Part shown: positions 33,271-45,229 of the stretch, piece after piece | Position numbering within the stretch: the first letter of the stretch is position 1 | Layout of the letters: every line of letters starts with the position of its first letter | From: Suillus spraguei | Taxonomy: Eukaryota > Basidiomycota > Agaricomycetes > Boletales > Suillaceae | Length of the DNA stretch: 64,000 nt | Direction: 5' to 3' | Assembly (NCBI GenBank): GCA_016800925.1 | Contig: JABCPU010000037.1 | Location: forward strand, 124,001 to 188,000 | The notes under the pieces: generated by a model | What the model was told of the DNA's origin: nothing | The model's input: the letters and a program-made list of their open reading frames with translations, nothing else | Database searches by the model: none | Program-made: the position numbers and the translations under genes

Positions 33271-34039
33271 TGTTAAGACCGTACTCAAAGGTAGAGAGAT
33301 CCGAAGGGCTTTGGCCTCAGTTCGTGCACTGTGCCCCTTTCCTGAGTAATGCCCCTTATTTCAGGGAGAAGTTATACATCCAAAGATCCGGAAGGAGTTG
33401 CGTGACAGATCCGGATGTCCAAAGGTATCGGATATGATACGTCCAAAGGTTATCCAGAACGTAGGAATAGAACGAAGATTAAGACTAGCTTTGGAACAAG
33501 TTCCTAACTAGAAACTAAGAGAGATAGACTATCCAAAGATAGAGTCAGAGATATAGACTATAGGAATCAATCCCAAGTCTCGGAAGATGACTTAGAGTGG
33601 AAAGTGACTTAAGTCCAGAGGAAGCAGAATGAGCAGAATCTAAGATGATATTCGAACTAAGGTTCTACGGAGATCTACAAGTGGTTTATATACTGTAAGT
33701 ATCTAAGACAGATAATCAACAAGTCTGGGACCGAGGGCTATGTACGAAGTGTAACGGAAGTCTATTAGTTAATGCACAGCAGATCAGTAAGCATGAGTCG
33801 GAAATGAACACAGGTAACGGATCAGTGACACAGGACAGAAATATACACAGCCGGAATACCGGAAACAGGAGGAATGATGAAAGGAGATAGATGCAGATAT
33901 ACACAAGGGAGTTAAGGTGCGAGAAGTGGGCACATTCAGATGGGTGATCCGGACAGGATCTGTGGACCGGACGGAAATAGAATCGATCTGATCGGATCGG
34001 ATATGGTTGGATCTGGGATTAGAAGTATGGTATATGACA
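33271..34039 (-). mobile_element. Solo LTR, family B, fourth copy
   Basis: 769 bp in reverse orientation (TGTTAAGACCG...GGTATATGACA), flanked by GAGGA at 33266-33270 and 34040-34044. Confidence 0.93.
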
Positions 34040-34044
34040 GAGGA

Positions 34045-34536
34045 CTCAACCAGCCATAATATTGTGTACTAGTATGTACATCCGTGCAGTGCAATGCTCA
34101 CTGTTCAAATCACACTTTTGCCTCCATACTCTGTTTGCTCAAACTCCACTGTAGCGAACAAAGTCACGCTGACCATGAAAGTGCTGTTTTACACAAGTTT
34201 CTCATTACTGCCTACAGCGGCTACCGAGAAAACCCCTATAGTGAGCATTACCCCTTTTTGCTTCGCCAGTACCATTTTTGCTCTGTGGATCCTTGCCCCT
34301 TACCGAATCCTGCTACTGATGTCCTCCTGTCCATTCCATTTCCATCTAAGATCCATTGGTGCGTAGCATATTCATTTCCGCCATTACTAAAGCTATGGCA
34401 AGACTTACCTTACCTTCCATGACACCGCTTGCTCCCTGCGTGCCTCTTAGCTAAATATCTCTATCTCGCTAGTGTTCTCGCTATGTATTCCGGCCGTTCA
34501 CGGTACATGTTAAAAAGGACTCTTCGCACATTCCGG
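34045..34536. other. No gene recognised
   Basis: Open frames of up to 112 codons occur, but without motifs or support. It lies between two solo LTRs. Confidence 0.35.
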
Positions 34537-35489
34537 TGTAATGAACATATTGGCGCTGGGCTTGAAACCCCACCTTTTGACACTCATCTCACATCTACAG
34601 GAGTTACCACTTGTCCATGGCCGTCTTACCCCTTTAGCAGTACCGGCGACATCCCATGCTTACCGCACACCATACCGACTGCCGCACCACATTCCACGTA
34701 CCAATGTCCTTCCATGTCCTTGCCGCGTCCGCATAGCTCCATTTGGTGCGTCATTTGTTTTCTGTTCATTATCACTGATTCCACGGCAAGCCTTATTACA
34801 TGTTGCCTCGTGCCGCAGTGCCTCGCGTTATGTTTACTTATGGCAGTTACTACACTCCAGCGCTACTGATCTCGCCTAGAGTATTCCGAGTACATACAAT
34901 TTAGGATATAAGCACCACGTACCCCACACGATACAAGTACCTGATTTTACACCATTGCACGTACTATAGGTCAGGATTATTGTCTAGCTCTGGACCTACC
35001 CAGTAGTGGACTTAGTCTTTAAAGTTTCCTTATCTCTCGTTAATACATCATGCTCGTTCTCCATTACCACTGGACTTTTGACTGTTATTTTGACTGAACT
35101 TCTCACGCACCGCTACTTTACCGCTGAAAGTACTGCGGACTTCTTTACTGTTTCTTTGCACCACTCACAACCTTACCGCTACCGCAGGTACCATCGCCCA
35201 ACATCGCTCGCTCGATGCAACTGTTACTGACCATATCTCGACCATGGTAGCACCGCTACACACGACGCTAGTTCCGGCAGTATCATCGCTGACCGCAGCA
35301 ACTTACCGCTGACCTCGATGCTTGTTTCGCACATAAGTTAGACTCAAACTTGACCATACTAATAGGCATCTGCCTTTAGGGTCGAACGCTCTTGTTCTCA
35401 CAAGTGAAGCAGACTAGATGGAGCACAAGACTCACATACTAGTTTAGGCAGTGGTTTATCTACAGCCCAGGCTAGGTTGTATCTTTACA
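34537..35489 (-). mobile_element. Solo LTR, family C, second copy (inverted)
   Basis: About 953 bp. The reverse complement runs from TGTAAAGATACAACC to CATTACA and matches 29357-30320 over its length. It is followed by CCGG on the LTR-end side, but the other flank (ACAG) does not match, so one boundary was rearranged after insertion or this LTR is a leftover of a larger deleted element. Confidence 0.8.
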
Positions 35490-36129
35490 ACAGATTCAAC
35501 TCATTGCGAGCGACATGGTGAGTTGATGATGTTCAATGCTCCAAAATAACATAATCTCTGAGTCCTTTTGAATTAGATTGTGGAATATTGATTCCTTAAA
35601 GTCAATTTTGAGTCACTTGTCGACTGGCGAGTGTCCATGGACTACCTTCAATGCACTCTGATGTTTCATGGTGCACCACGATGTGACAGACAAACTCAGG
35701 CTGGGCTTGAAAAGGTAGTTTTTGCATGATGTCTCATACTGGGACTTTCCTTTCGCACTTTTGATGATTACATAAGCACCTTACCTTTCACTCTTTGCAC
35801 CACCAAGGATTCTACTTAGTTCCAGTACTGATAGCTACTCTTTTGATTGAGTTCTTGGGCAGCTTACCATAGCTCCTCACTCATTTGAGTTCTTGTGTAG
35901 CTTTTCTCTTTGTAGCTTTTCTAGTTTGGCAGCTTTCATAGCTCACTAGTTAGCTCCTGGATACCTAGTTTTCTGAAGTGAACACTATCACTGTCTTTGA
36001 CTGTTTCCTCTCTCCTTCCCTTAAGTTTTGGCTAGTTAGAAGCCCTTTGGGCTGAACACACTGCTCCCTGCTTCTTATACCTGCTCCCCAGGCAGGATTG
36101 TTTCTCTACAATGATATGATTGTGTCGTC
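35490..36129. other. No gene recognised
   Basis: The stretch contains a run of TAGCTTTTCT/AGCTTTC-type short repeats near 35885-35960. It is probably intron or upstream sequence of the following decayed gene. Confidence 0.35.
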
Positions 36130-36844
36130 TTGCAGACTGACACTGGTATCATCTTTGGCAAACTAATGTTGATTTTCACATGCACAGTAGGGGATATTCA
36201 ATATCCTGTCATGCTTGTTCTCCCATATGATCGACTGGTTGGCATTTGTCCACAAAAGGACAAAGACTTTCAGTTTTGGCATGTTAAGAGAAAGCCTAGG
36301 GCTTCTGCAGATTTTTTCTCAGTTCACTCAATTGTTTGGGGTTGTATGATAGCAGAGGATGTCAGCAGACCTGACGAGTTTTTAATTGTTGACACTATTG
36401 ATACAGATATGTTCCTTCGAATGCAGGACATCCGCAGCCAGTGACTCTTACTTCCGACCTCCTTATTATTTCCCTGCATCTGCCTTCGACTATTAGCAAT
36501 GTCGGTCCTCATTATTAGGATAATGTCATTCATTTCTTATCACTATTACAGTCTTCTTCTACCTTATGATGCACAGCGCCTATTACTGTTACTAACTCAT
36601 TGATTCAGATTCAGAGGGTTAATGGCCCGCCTCATGTCAGGTAATACTCAATATCTGTGCTCAAGATTCAGTCAAGGACCTGATGAACATTACCAGATCT
36701 TTAGTTGCATGCTCAAATTGAGCATCAAGAAGTGCCATTGTCGGCCCTTAGCACAAAACTCTTTGATATCAAAGAAGTCAAGTACAAGGAGAGGAGTGGT
36801 GGAGCAAGAAATATGCAGCACCCAGACCTGTGAAACAAGGTGCA
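36130..36844 (+). pseudogene. Decayed basidiomycete transposon-associated gene (unrecognised)
   Basis: A clean block at 36136-36444 begins Q-T-D-T-G-I and continues with V-M-L-V-L-P-Y-D, K-D-K-D-F-Q-F-W, K-P-R-A-S-A-D-F-F and D-T-I-D-T-D-M-F-L-R. I recognise this kind of block from repeated mushroom-genome proteins but have no family name. Coding-like sequence continues at 36600-36844, where a Gypsy element interrupts it, and resumes at 38834 (S-L-D-L-P-L-I-E-M). Function unknown. Confidence 0.4.
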
Positions 36845-38828
36845 TGTTAAGACCATACTCAAGGGGTGAAAGATCTGAAGGGCTTTGGCCTCAGTTCGTA
36901 CACTGTGCCCCTTGTCTGAGTAATGCCCCTTTATTTCAGAGAGGAGATATATGTCCGAAGATCCGGAAGGAGTTGCATATCAGATCTGGACGAGTTGGAG
37001 TTCGTCCGGTCGGATGTTGACTGCCTGGGAGGATTGGAAGAGGTGGTTTTACCCTCTCAGGTGACTTTGCCCCTCTGCTCCCAGTAACAGGCATCGATCG
37101 TCTGGGCGAGAGTCTTGAACTCTCAAAGGGTAGTAGGTTTACCCATACGACTAATCTCATCTTTGATTCGGGCCGGAAGTCCATTGTAGAATTGGCGTCG
37201 TAGGGCTCCGTCTCCCCATTTGCGTACTTGGGAGGCAAGTCACTGGAATTCTACAACGTACTTGTTGATGCGCTGTCTGTCACGCATGTGGAGTTGTTCT
37301 AACTGCATTTCTGCATCTCCGGAGGGATCGTGAGGTCCGAAGTTGGTTTGGAGCTCGAGCATGAACTCAGAGTAGTCATCCATCCAATCCGGACGGTTGC
37401 TATATCCGTCCGAAAGGAGATCTGGTTCAAACCACTCGAGAGCCATACCTTTAAGGTAGGATTGGGCGAAATTGACTTTAGCGTGTCTGGAACGGAAAGC
37501 ATTAGGTTTGCTCTGGAAGTTGAGCTCACATTGGACGAAGAATGCCCGGAGCTTGCGAGGTTCAGATCCATCAAAGGTATCCAGCTCACGGATTTTGACT
37601 TTGCTATCATCTGAGGTGGGGTACGACGGCTACTGCGAGCGAGGTGATTAATGGCTACGGATAGTTGGGCTAGGACCCGGTCCTGAGGGCTCACATGGAT
37701 TTTATCTTCTTCATCATCCGGGTCCTCATTGTCCGGATCATCACCTTCATCATCTGGTGGGTTACTGTGCAGCTCATCATCAAAATGAATGGTTGGGCGT
37801 GAATTGGAGTCTGGGTCATCCGGGTTCTGAGTTGGTGTTACCAGATCCGGTCTGGCTTGATGAGTGGAAATACTTTGACCTATGTCGCTCATGCTTGCAC
37901 AGTGTTGAGAGAAGCTGGTGAATGTTTGGACAATGGGTGTGGGATCTCGTTGGATCAGACCAAGTCCGGCTCCTCAGAGAGTGTTTTGAGTTTTGCGGGG
38001 AGGCATGATATGGAATGGTTTAGAAAGTTACTCGGAAAGGTTTGAGTTCGAATATACTGTTAAGACCGTACTCAAGGGGTGAAAGATCTGAAGGGCTTTG
38101 GCCTCAGTTCGTACACTGTGCCCCTTGTCTGAGTAATGCCCCTTTATTTCAGAGAGGAGATATATGTCCAAAGATCCGGAAGGAGTTGCGTAGCAGATCC
38201 AGATGTCTGAAGGTATCGGATATGGTACGTCCGAAGGTTATCCGGAGCGCGGGGATGGAAAGAGGACTAAGGCTAGCTTTGGAACGGATTCCTAACTAGA
38301 AACTGACAGAGGTAGGCTATCCGAAGATAGAGTCGGAGATATAGACTATAGGAATCAATCCCAAGTCTCGGAAGATGACTTTGAGTGGAAAGTGACTCAA
38401 GTCCGAAGGAAGCAGAATGAGCAGAATCTAAGATGATATTCGAACTAAGGTTCTATGGAGATCTACAAGTGGTTTATATATGGTAAGTATCTAAGATGGA
38501 TAATCAATAAGTCCGGGACCGAGGGCTATGTACGAAGTGTAACAGAAGTCTATTAGTTAATGCACAGCGGATCAGTAAACACGAATTGGAAATGAAACAC
38601 AGGTAATGGATCAGTGACACAGGAAGGAATTATACACAGCCAGAGTACCGGAAACAGGATGAGCGATGAAAGGAGATAGACGCAGATATACACAAGGGAG
38701 ATAGAGTGCAAGAAGTGCGCACATTCAGATGAGCGATCCGGACAGGATCTGTGGACCGGACGGAAATAGAATCGATCGGATCTAATTGGATATGGTCTGA
38801 TCTGAGATTAGAAGTATGGTATATGACA
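36845..38828 (-). mobile_element. Gypsy element, internally deleted (gag kept, pol lost)
   Basis: The minus-strand element has a full 5' LTR at 38058-38828 (771 bp, family B), gag at 37892 to about 37000, and then only the last ~143 bp of the 3' LTR (36845-36987). The 5-bp target duplication GTGCA is intact on both sides (36840-36844 and 38829-38833). One internal deletion removed all of pol and the U3 side of the 3' LTR after or during insertion. It identifies the family B solo LTRs as Gypsy. Confidence 0.9.
37000..37892 (-). pseudogene. Gypsy gag
   Basis: The start at 37892 is followed by an acidic N-terminus with D-D-E-G-D-D-P-D-N-E-D. After a frame change comes the retrotransposon Gag core: M-A-L-E-W-F, then W-M-D-D-Y-S-E-F, N-F-G-P-H-D, then (past an in-frame stop at 37240) L-A-S-Q-V-R-K-W and Q-F-Y-N-G-L-P. 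This is the capsid-like order seen in fungal Gypsy elements. No CCHC knuckle or protease follows because of the deletion. Several frame breaks. Confidence 0.8.
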
Positions 38829-38833
38829 GTGCA

Positions 38834-40779
38834 TCAACCAAGTCTTGACCTTCCTCTCATCGAGATGGGTGATCATGACACATTCAAGGGCGAAATCACC
38901 AGCAACCCTGGTCCTGTTTCTGGAGAACTTCATATCCTTCCCACCCCAGAGGCAGACAAAGCAGCCCTCCAATCCCAGCCCATCCTAGCCATGATTATGC
39001 TGTCAGACCATCTGCATGCTCACACAGAGCACGATCATGCTTACGCCTCCTAGTCCCTTGTTTGCGCAACCCGTTACACCAAACATCCCCACCAGTTCCT
39101 CTGAGAAGGAAAATTTTGGCGATATCAAGGAGCTTCTTCCTGAAGGGTCCGTCTTGCAGGTCTATCACCATCATGAAGCTGGATTACACCACCGTAACCA
39201 TCATGACATGAAGCACAAGAAAGCTGGATCTTTCCTCAGGTGTGTCCACTGCACCATCATGGCCCTTGGCCTATGAGAGGGTCTTCATGCTGCTCTGTTC
39301 ATTCTTGTGAGTGCTTACTTTGTTGTACTGTTGAAATTTCTCTGATGTCCTTGGTAAAGGTTGTGGAATCATGACACCCACAACCATGGAACAGGCTTCA
39401 TCTCTGCAGTCCTCTCTGTGGGGTACCACATTGGGTTGGAAGGCGGACTCAGAGCCAGGAGGTCACTACAACCCTGCAGCACTGCATGCAAAAGCTGCTG
39501 AGATTCACGCACAAATTCATACTGGCATCAGTCTCATGCTCAACACCCTCTCCATCAACCCCCATCAATTCAGCTTCCAGAGTCAATTGGTTTGGCGGTC
39601 ACACAGCAGTCCTCTCCTCACACTACTTCCACAAACAGAGTCAACAGAACTACCACAAATCCCTTCCTGCCACCTCCAGCCACTTTGGCACCTATGCCCA
39701 CATATGGCCATCATCATCCTTTGCCACCAAAGCCTGCTTTCCCTTCATACTACTTTGCTGGACCTGCCATCAGCCACACTTTATATTGCTCCAGCGACTC
39801 AAGGCACAATTTTCCACTGCTCAGGGTGAGTATTGTGGCACAGGGCATGTTCCAACTGCGCAAAATTAACCACATGGAGCGCGAGATGTGTCAGTATCTG
39901 GAGTGCAAGATGTGTAGTATGTATCTGGAGCGCAAGATGTCAGATTTGGAGCACAAGATGTGTCAGTATCTGGAGCGAGGACATGGTCAAGAAGGATTTC
40001 ATAAGTCAAGGACCTTACCCAACTTACATTCTTTCCTCCTCATCAAAGACAACCCCTCCTCCTACCAGGAATCCCTTCCCGCCTCCTCCAGCTGCTTTGG
40101 CACCTAATATTACTACTTACTGTTGGTGATGTGATCCCGGGGAATAGTTGCAGGTTTAGGCGCTGGAAATTCAGCTCAGATTTGAGCTAGCTCAAGGGTT
40201 ATTCTAATTTCATGTATTCTGAATTATGCACTGTCCCTATGCTAATATAAATACTGCTAATGTTCTGAAATTGATGTTCAGGTGTGTTTCGATGGATTGT
40301 CAATGTGATTATGTCAGCATTTGATTGCATTTCTCACTAAGTCTTTGGTTGCATTTACTGTTGTAACCAAGTTGCAACTTCTGAATCTTACTCTGAAGCC
40401 AATTGGGACCATGACTCAAGAACAATCCAATGGATGTCAAGCAAGTGCAGGTAAGTCATTGTTTAAATTGGATGCCTGGCTGCTGTCTAATCTTCTTTAT
40501 TATGTGAGAGCAGGTCTTGCTGACAACACTATTACCCAACACCTTTGCCATGAATCGGCTCCTCTGAGAACAAAACTGTTACACAGGTAAGTTAACTTGT
40601 GTCATATTGACATCACCCGCATGCTGATTTCAATTAGATGTCAAGGCTATTATTCATCACAATGCAATTTCCCTCATGTTTTCTTTCCTCATATTTGGTC
40701 CAAGTTGCACAGCCAAGATTGACTATAAATTTGTGGTGGGTCCATTGATATTTTTCGCACCGTGTTTTACTTGACCTTA
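38834..40779 (+). other. Decayed coding-like region, unrecognised
   Basis: Ser/Pro/His-rich frames on the plus strand (38834-39050, 39016-39276, 39371-39870, 40390-40590) read like exons of transposon companion genes. None has a motif that I can name. A tandem repeat of a unit like GAGCGCAAGATGTGTCAGTA with 21-27 bp spacing occupies 39877-39981. Confidence 0.35.
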
Positions 40780-42686
40780 CAACTTGTTGTGATGCTTCAG
40801 TGTCCCACTGTGCACCATGACTCAGAGTCCGAGTTAGAGTATGATGATGCATCTGAATTGGATGTACCATCATCTTATGTGGTTGGGACTGCATCAGCCA
40901 CCACTCAGTCATCAGCTTCTTTGCAGGGTGGAGACATGGAGGTAATGATGCCTTACTTTGCTTGCTATGATTTAGTACTAACTTTGTGCATCTCAAGATC
41001 ATTCGGCACCTGCAACTCAAATCCAGTCTCTCAACAATGATAATTGGATGCTGGGCGAGAAGAACAAAGTCTTGGCGTCCAATCAACGTAGATGTTCAAG
41101 CATGCAAGAAGTTCCTGATGAGCTGAAGGCCTTCGACATCAAGCTCTCAACCTTTGCTTGCAAATATGGTGTTATTGCTGAGATGTTCCACCTGAGCACT
41201 GCATTCTAAGATTGCAAGTGCCAAACCCTCTGCCTGTCATCATATCCCCTAGTCATTATGCAAGCAAGGGCGCCAAAGAACTTTGCCTTGTGACAGAGGT
41301 GTATTCACTTCTACTGGATCACCTCCATTGTTTTGTACCAACTTCTCACTTTCAATCATTGGTACATTAGTTTATTTGCTTCATCATCCCACCAAATACT
41401 AATTGATATCTAATTTAAATATTGCAGCTAGAGCAGCATCTCCAAGGTGGATGCTCTGGTGAGATCGGTACAATATGCTTGATGGCAGGGTGCATCTTTG
41501 GTCTGGATTCATCCTACTTTGACCTGATTTTCATGAAGCGGGATACCATTCCTGAGATCCAGAGGATGCTTGGACCAGGTACTGCTGGTGGCTGCTCCTC
41601 ACCAAAGTTTCCGCCTGTCCTCTTCACAAATCAAGATATGGACCCCACAATGTCCACAGTTTTTGGTCACTGGGAACCACTCATGAAGGTAATTTTTAAG
41701 CTTCACTCCATTCTTGTGCTAATTGATCTACATAGGCAATTAGGATTGTGATGTTCAGAAAGAATTCGCTTGACATTTCTGGCTGGCCACGCACTAAGTG
41801 CAATGCTTGAAAATTGGGCACAATGTCCTGTACTCCTGGCCTTCTTGCATGGGGTTGGGTCACAGTGAGTTCTATTTCTGCTATCATTGGTCCTCTGGAT
41901 CAGCTTCTAACTACTACTCTCTAGCTGATCTTCATCCTTTCTTCTGACACTTCATTCACGAAAGCTGGAGTTGGTGCGAAGTCTCAGCTACCATATGCTG
42001 CCATGTTTATGGCCTACAAGCAGCTATGGGTAACCCTCTGGGACCAGCCTCATATTTGCGCAATCCGCAAAAAGATTGATGCCTACGTCTAGCAATCATC
42101 CTTGACTTCCAATATCGCAATGTCTGACACTGAAGGTGAAGATTTTACCTCTGATATGATGTGTTTGGCCATTGCAAATGCAGGGCATAAGGAATCTAAT
42201 GACTTTCCTGGACCAATGACTACCGACAACAACCCAGTCAATGACATTCCTGGACCCATCATGCCTACTACACCCATGATTACTCCTTCAGCACTAGCTG
42301 TTGTCCCTTCAGCACCGGTTGTTGTCCCCTCAGCACCGGTTGTTGTCCCTTCAGCACTAGCCATCACAGTGCTTGTCCCTGCAAATGCTACTACCGCTCC
42401 CAATCCTGCAACCCTCTTGCCAGCTATTCCAGCCCCTGGACCACCTGTGGCATCTGAATCTGCAGGTGCGGCTGCTGCCACTGCAGCCTCTGAAGACTCT
42501 GGACCTTCAGCAATGGTTGTTAATTCAGAGGTTCCTGGAGTACCTGATGATGTACCCATGGTAGTGACGGCTCCATCTTCTGGTTGTCGGGGCCAAGGAA
42601 GGAAGGCAGGGATGCTGGCATCTGTATCTAGTGGACCAGCGAGTGAGCAGGCTGCAGGCTGGCCAAAGCAAACTCAGAAAAAGTAG
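40780..42686 (+). pseudogene. Decayed basidiomycete transposon companion gene (unnamed family)
   Basis: Blocks on the plus strand are: acidic E-S-E-L-E-Y-D-D (about 40830), V-P-D-E-L-K-A-F-D (about 41110), I-F-G-L-D-S-S-Y-F with P-E-I-Q-R-M-L-G (41490-41570), P-P-V-L-F-T (about 41610), A-G-V-G-A-K-S-Q-L-P-Y (about 41960), and a 194-codon C-terminal frame at 42102-42686 with four tandem 24-bp units (V-P-S-A-P-V-V type, about 42290-42365). The order matches a family that I know only as repeated hypothetical proteins in mushroom genomes. In-frame stops occur, for example near 41810. Function unknown. Confidence 0.5.
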
Positions 42687-42760
42687 GACCACTACCACTA
42701 CCTACAGACTGCTACTTACATCTAGGCATTATTTGATATGTTTTGTTGAGGATGGTGCCA

Positions 42761-43028
42761 CATCAGGAAATTCACACATTCCTTGACATGCCCTTATGCG
42801 GACTTATTTACACTTAACTGCCTTGGTGAAATTGAATCTACTTGTCCAAAATTTCAATGTGAATGTATTGAGAAAAAAAATGTTGAGATATATTAATTAA
42901 TATACATGTTTTATTGTATTTCGCACTCGAAAAATATAAGATATGCCAGGTGAATGATGTGAGAGAGAGCAAACAAGTTTTGAGATAAGTAACTTAAGTT
43001 CGTCAAGGAATGTGTGAATTTCCTGATG
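42761..43028. mobile_element. 268-bp MITE with Plavaka-like ends
   Basis: Perfect 27-bp terminal inverted repeats begin CATCAGGAAATTCACACATT (42761-42787 and inverse 43002-43028). CA flanks both ends (42759-42760 and 43029-43030), a 2-bp target duplication. The first ten bases CATCAGGAAA and the 2-bp duplication are those of the Plavaka element at 54887-62873. The AT-rich interior is non-coding. Confidence 0.85.
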
Positions 43029-43379
43029 CAGTTTGCAATTGAATTTACTTGCTTTCAATTATCTTTCAATTAGAATGAAACCTGCCTGTTTGTATTCCAA
43101 CGTCATTGAGACCCACTTAGGATATTTAGATAAGCCTTGGAATCTAGATCTCAAGGTAAGAAAAATCAACTTGGACAGTTGCAAGCCAATGGTCAATATC
43201 GCGAACTTGGTTGAAACCTGATTGGAATAACCGTTGTGACATAAACTCAATATTGTAACGTGAATTGTAACATAAATGTAATGTCACACTCTTTTATTGC
43301 AACCTATTGGGACCTCGACTTGTCATTGGATCATTGCAACACGTTACAAGGTGACGAAACCCGATTAGGAAATTTCTGA
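43029..43379. other. No gene recognised
   Basis: This is AT-rich sequence between the MITE and repeat Y copy 3. Short frames lack support. Confidence 0.35.
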
Positions 43380-44836
43380 CATATGACATAAGACAGATTG
43401 CAATCTCGGGATCTATGACCACATATATATGGATTCCAAAAACCAACATTGTTTAACATTTTTTTTGTCTCGCCTTGTTGTATTACTTTGCCTGATGATA
43501 TCACTGAAGAAATTTTTAGGCTTAAAGTGACTTCTGAAATGCGTTGTTACATGTTCAACGAACCCATTCGTCATCTGATCATGCCTTAACCCCAAAGATG
43601 CCAATAGGTCTTAGTCAACGTTCGACAAATACTGGCAGCTCGACCACTCTCTTCTAGTAGATCTCGAGACATACAGTGCAGAGTGTCTGCATGTTATCTC
43701 TGAGATGCTCAGGACTCTGGTTTATGGGAAGCCTATTAACGCCTGTGGTACGTTGCGCATTTGTGTCGAACTGAAAAATTTAACTCTGATGGTTTTGTGA
43801 CAGTGTGCCTATTATCTTTCATACTTTCTGTACAGACTGTTGTTTGTAGTCGCGGTGATCCGTCACTTGCCACAGACTTCGCTTATCTTATCATGGCCTT
43901 CTCCTTCCACTTTCCTGTCATCTTACCACGCAGTTTTGATCATCCATGCGGCACATGCCACTCCGTCTATCAGTTTTCTCCTCAAATTCTATTCTCTCAT
44001 TTTTCAACACATCAACACACTATTGAACAATTTGTCCCGCTAACTGACTAATGCATGCAAACCCTTCACTCGCTCGTTCCTTCTATGTCTTTCGACAGAT
44101 TCAACGGGCAGGATGTTTGCGCCTGACACAACCCAACTATGTAAGAGTTAGGCCCACTCTTGATCTTTGATTCAGTCACAAGTCATACATTCACGGTTTT
44201 TAAATATTCGTCTATCCTGAAATTTTTGTTGCTCGAGCACCAGTAAAATTTGGGCAGAAGCAAGTATTCCCGCCACAAACTATTTACATGCGGTGCCATA
44301 AACCACATTGCACTAACGAGAAAGCAGAAACATAGCTTACCGTAGCTCATGCTTCGATGTCACACACATATATGGTGCTTTCTGTCTACCACGCCGGTGA
44401 GTCAACAGATCCTGGATGAAACTACTCATACTCACCTCTTTGCCATCTTCAGTGTTTATGAACAACTCTGGCACGCAATGAAAGCCAGGGCAGCACTGAC
44501 GTTTACCCATCGTGCAATAGTCGCCAGGCGCAGTGCATTGACTGTCAGCACTGACAATCACAGACGCTGTCAAAGCAGCAATAACAGCGAGGACGACTCG
44601 GAAGGAGGGATGCATTATTTGTGTTCTTGGAAATAAATCGGTAGGAAGGTGTCCTTTTATGCCATTCTGGGCAGAACTTATAACAGACAGACGACATTTG
44701 CCCTGCCAGCAGATAGCTGACGAAAAATTGTGAAGCCTTCGCATCGCGTAACAAACTACTAATGCGTTGCTCTATCAACTGCGCTGCACCAATGGGACGC
44801 AGAAACGCTGCTCGCTGTAGCTCATCTGATCTCACG
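43380..44836. repeat. Repeat Y, copy 3, left part
   Basis: 43380-44090 repeats 4620-5280 in the same orientation (exon-like segment with its donor, hydrophobic spacer). 44090-44836 repeats 6100-7000 in reverse orientation, with the knottin gene. So copy 3 has the inverted arrangement of the 4375-9990 region without the first knottin gene. It continues at 47853 after a nested LINE. Confidence 0.65.
44337..44615 (-). CDS. Knottin-like small secreted protein, copy 3
   Basis: The minus-strand exons are 44615-44436 and 44381-44337. The intron of 54 bp has a GTGAGT donor and a GACAG acceptor. It has a signal peptide of ~23 residues. The cysteine spacing is C-x6-C-x6-C-C-x4-C-x18-C, all six present, the last from exon 2. 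Product ~74 aa. The box upstream is CATAAAAGG instead of TATAAAAGG, so expression may be weaker. The gene has a separate LINE insertion 222 bp upstream, between it and its usual upstream block. Confidence 0.75.
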   Translation of the reverse strand: MHPSFRVVLAVIAALTASVIVSADSQCTAPGDYCTMGKRQCCPGFHCVPELFINTEDGKEVSMSSFIQDLLTHRRGRQKAPYMCVTSKHELR

Positions 44837-45229
44837 CATTTTTTTTTTTAAAAAAAATCCTCATTTATTGACCAGTGGGGCAGGGCCTTAGTCACATGGG
44901 TGGGATACATTTTATCTAAACTCCATTTCTATGTACGAGAACCCCCCCAACCAGCGGCCAATGGCTGCGTACCCCGGAAAAGGTCCATAGTGAGAAAGTA
45001 CTCAGAAACTCATCTTTTTACGCATTTAAGGTTGTACATGCCACCCTACATTCATAACTTGCCATCAAATTTCCCCCGAGATGGTGTTAATGGATGACTT
45101 TCCGTAGGCTGAAATATTCTGATTAGAATATACCGGAGTCTCAAAAATTTACCAAACATCGCTGATATGTTAATCTATACTGGAATAATCCCCCGTACGC
45201 TCATTCAATTAAATTTAGTCTGGTCCTTG

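Noticed and set aside
29357..35489. The two family C LTRs as the two ends of one retrotransposon.
   Set aside because: They are in opposite orientation and lie in different host repeats; target duplications show independent or rearranged copies.
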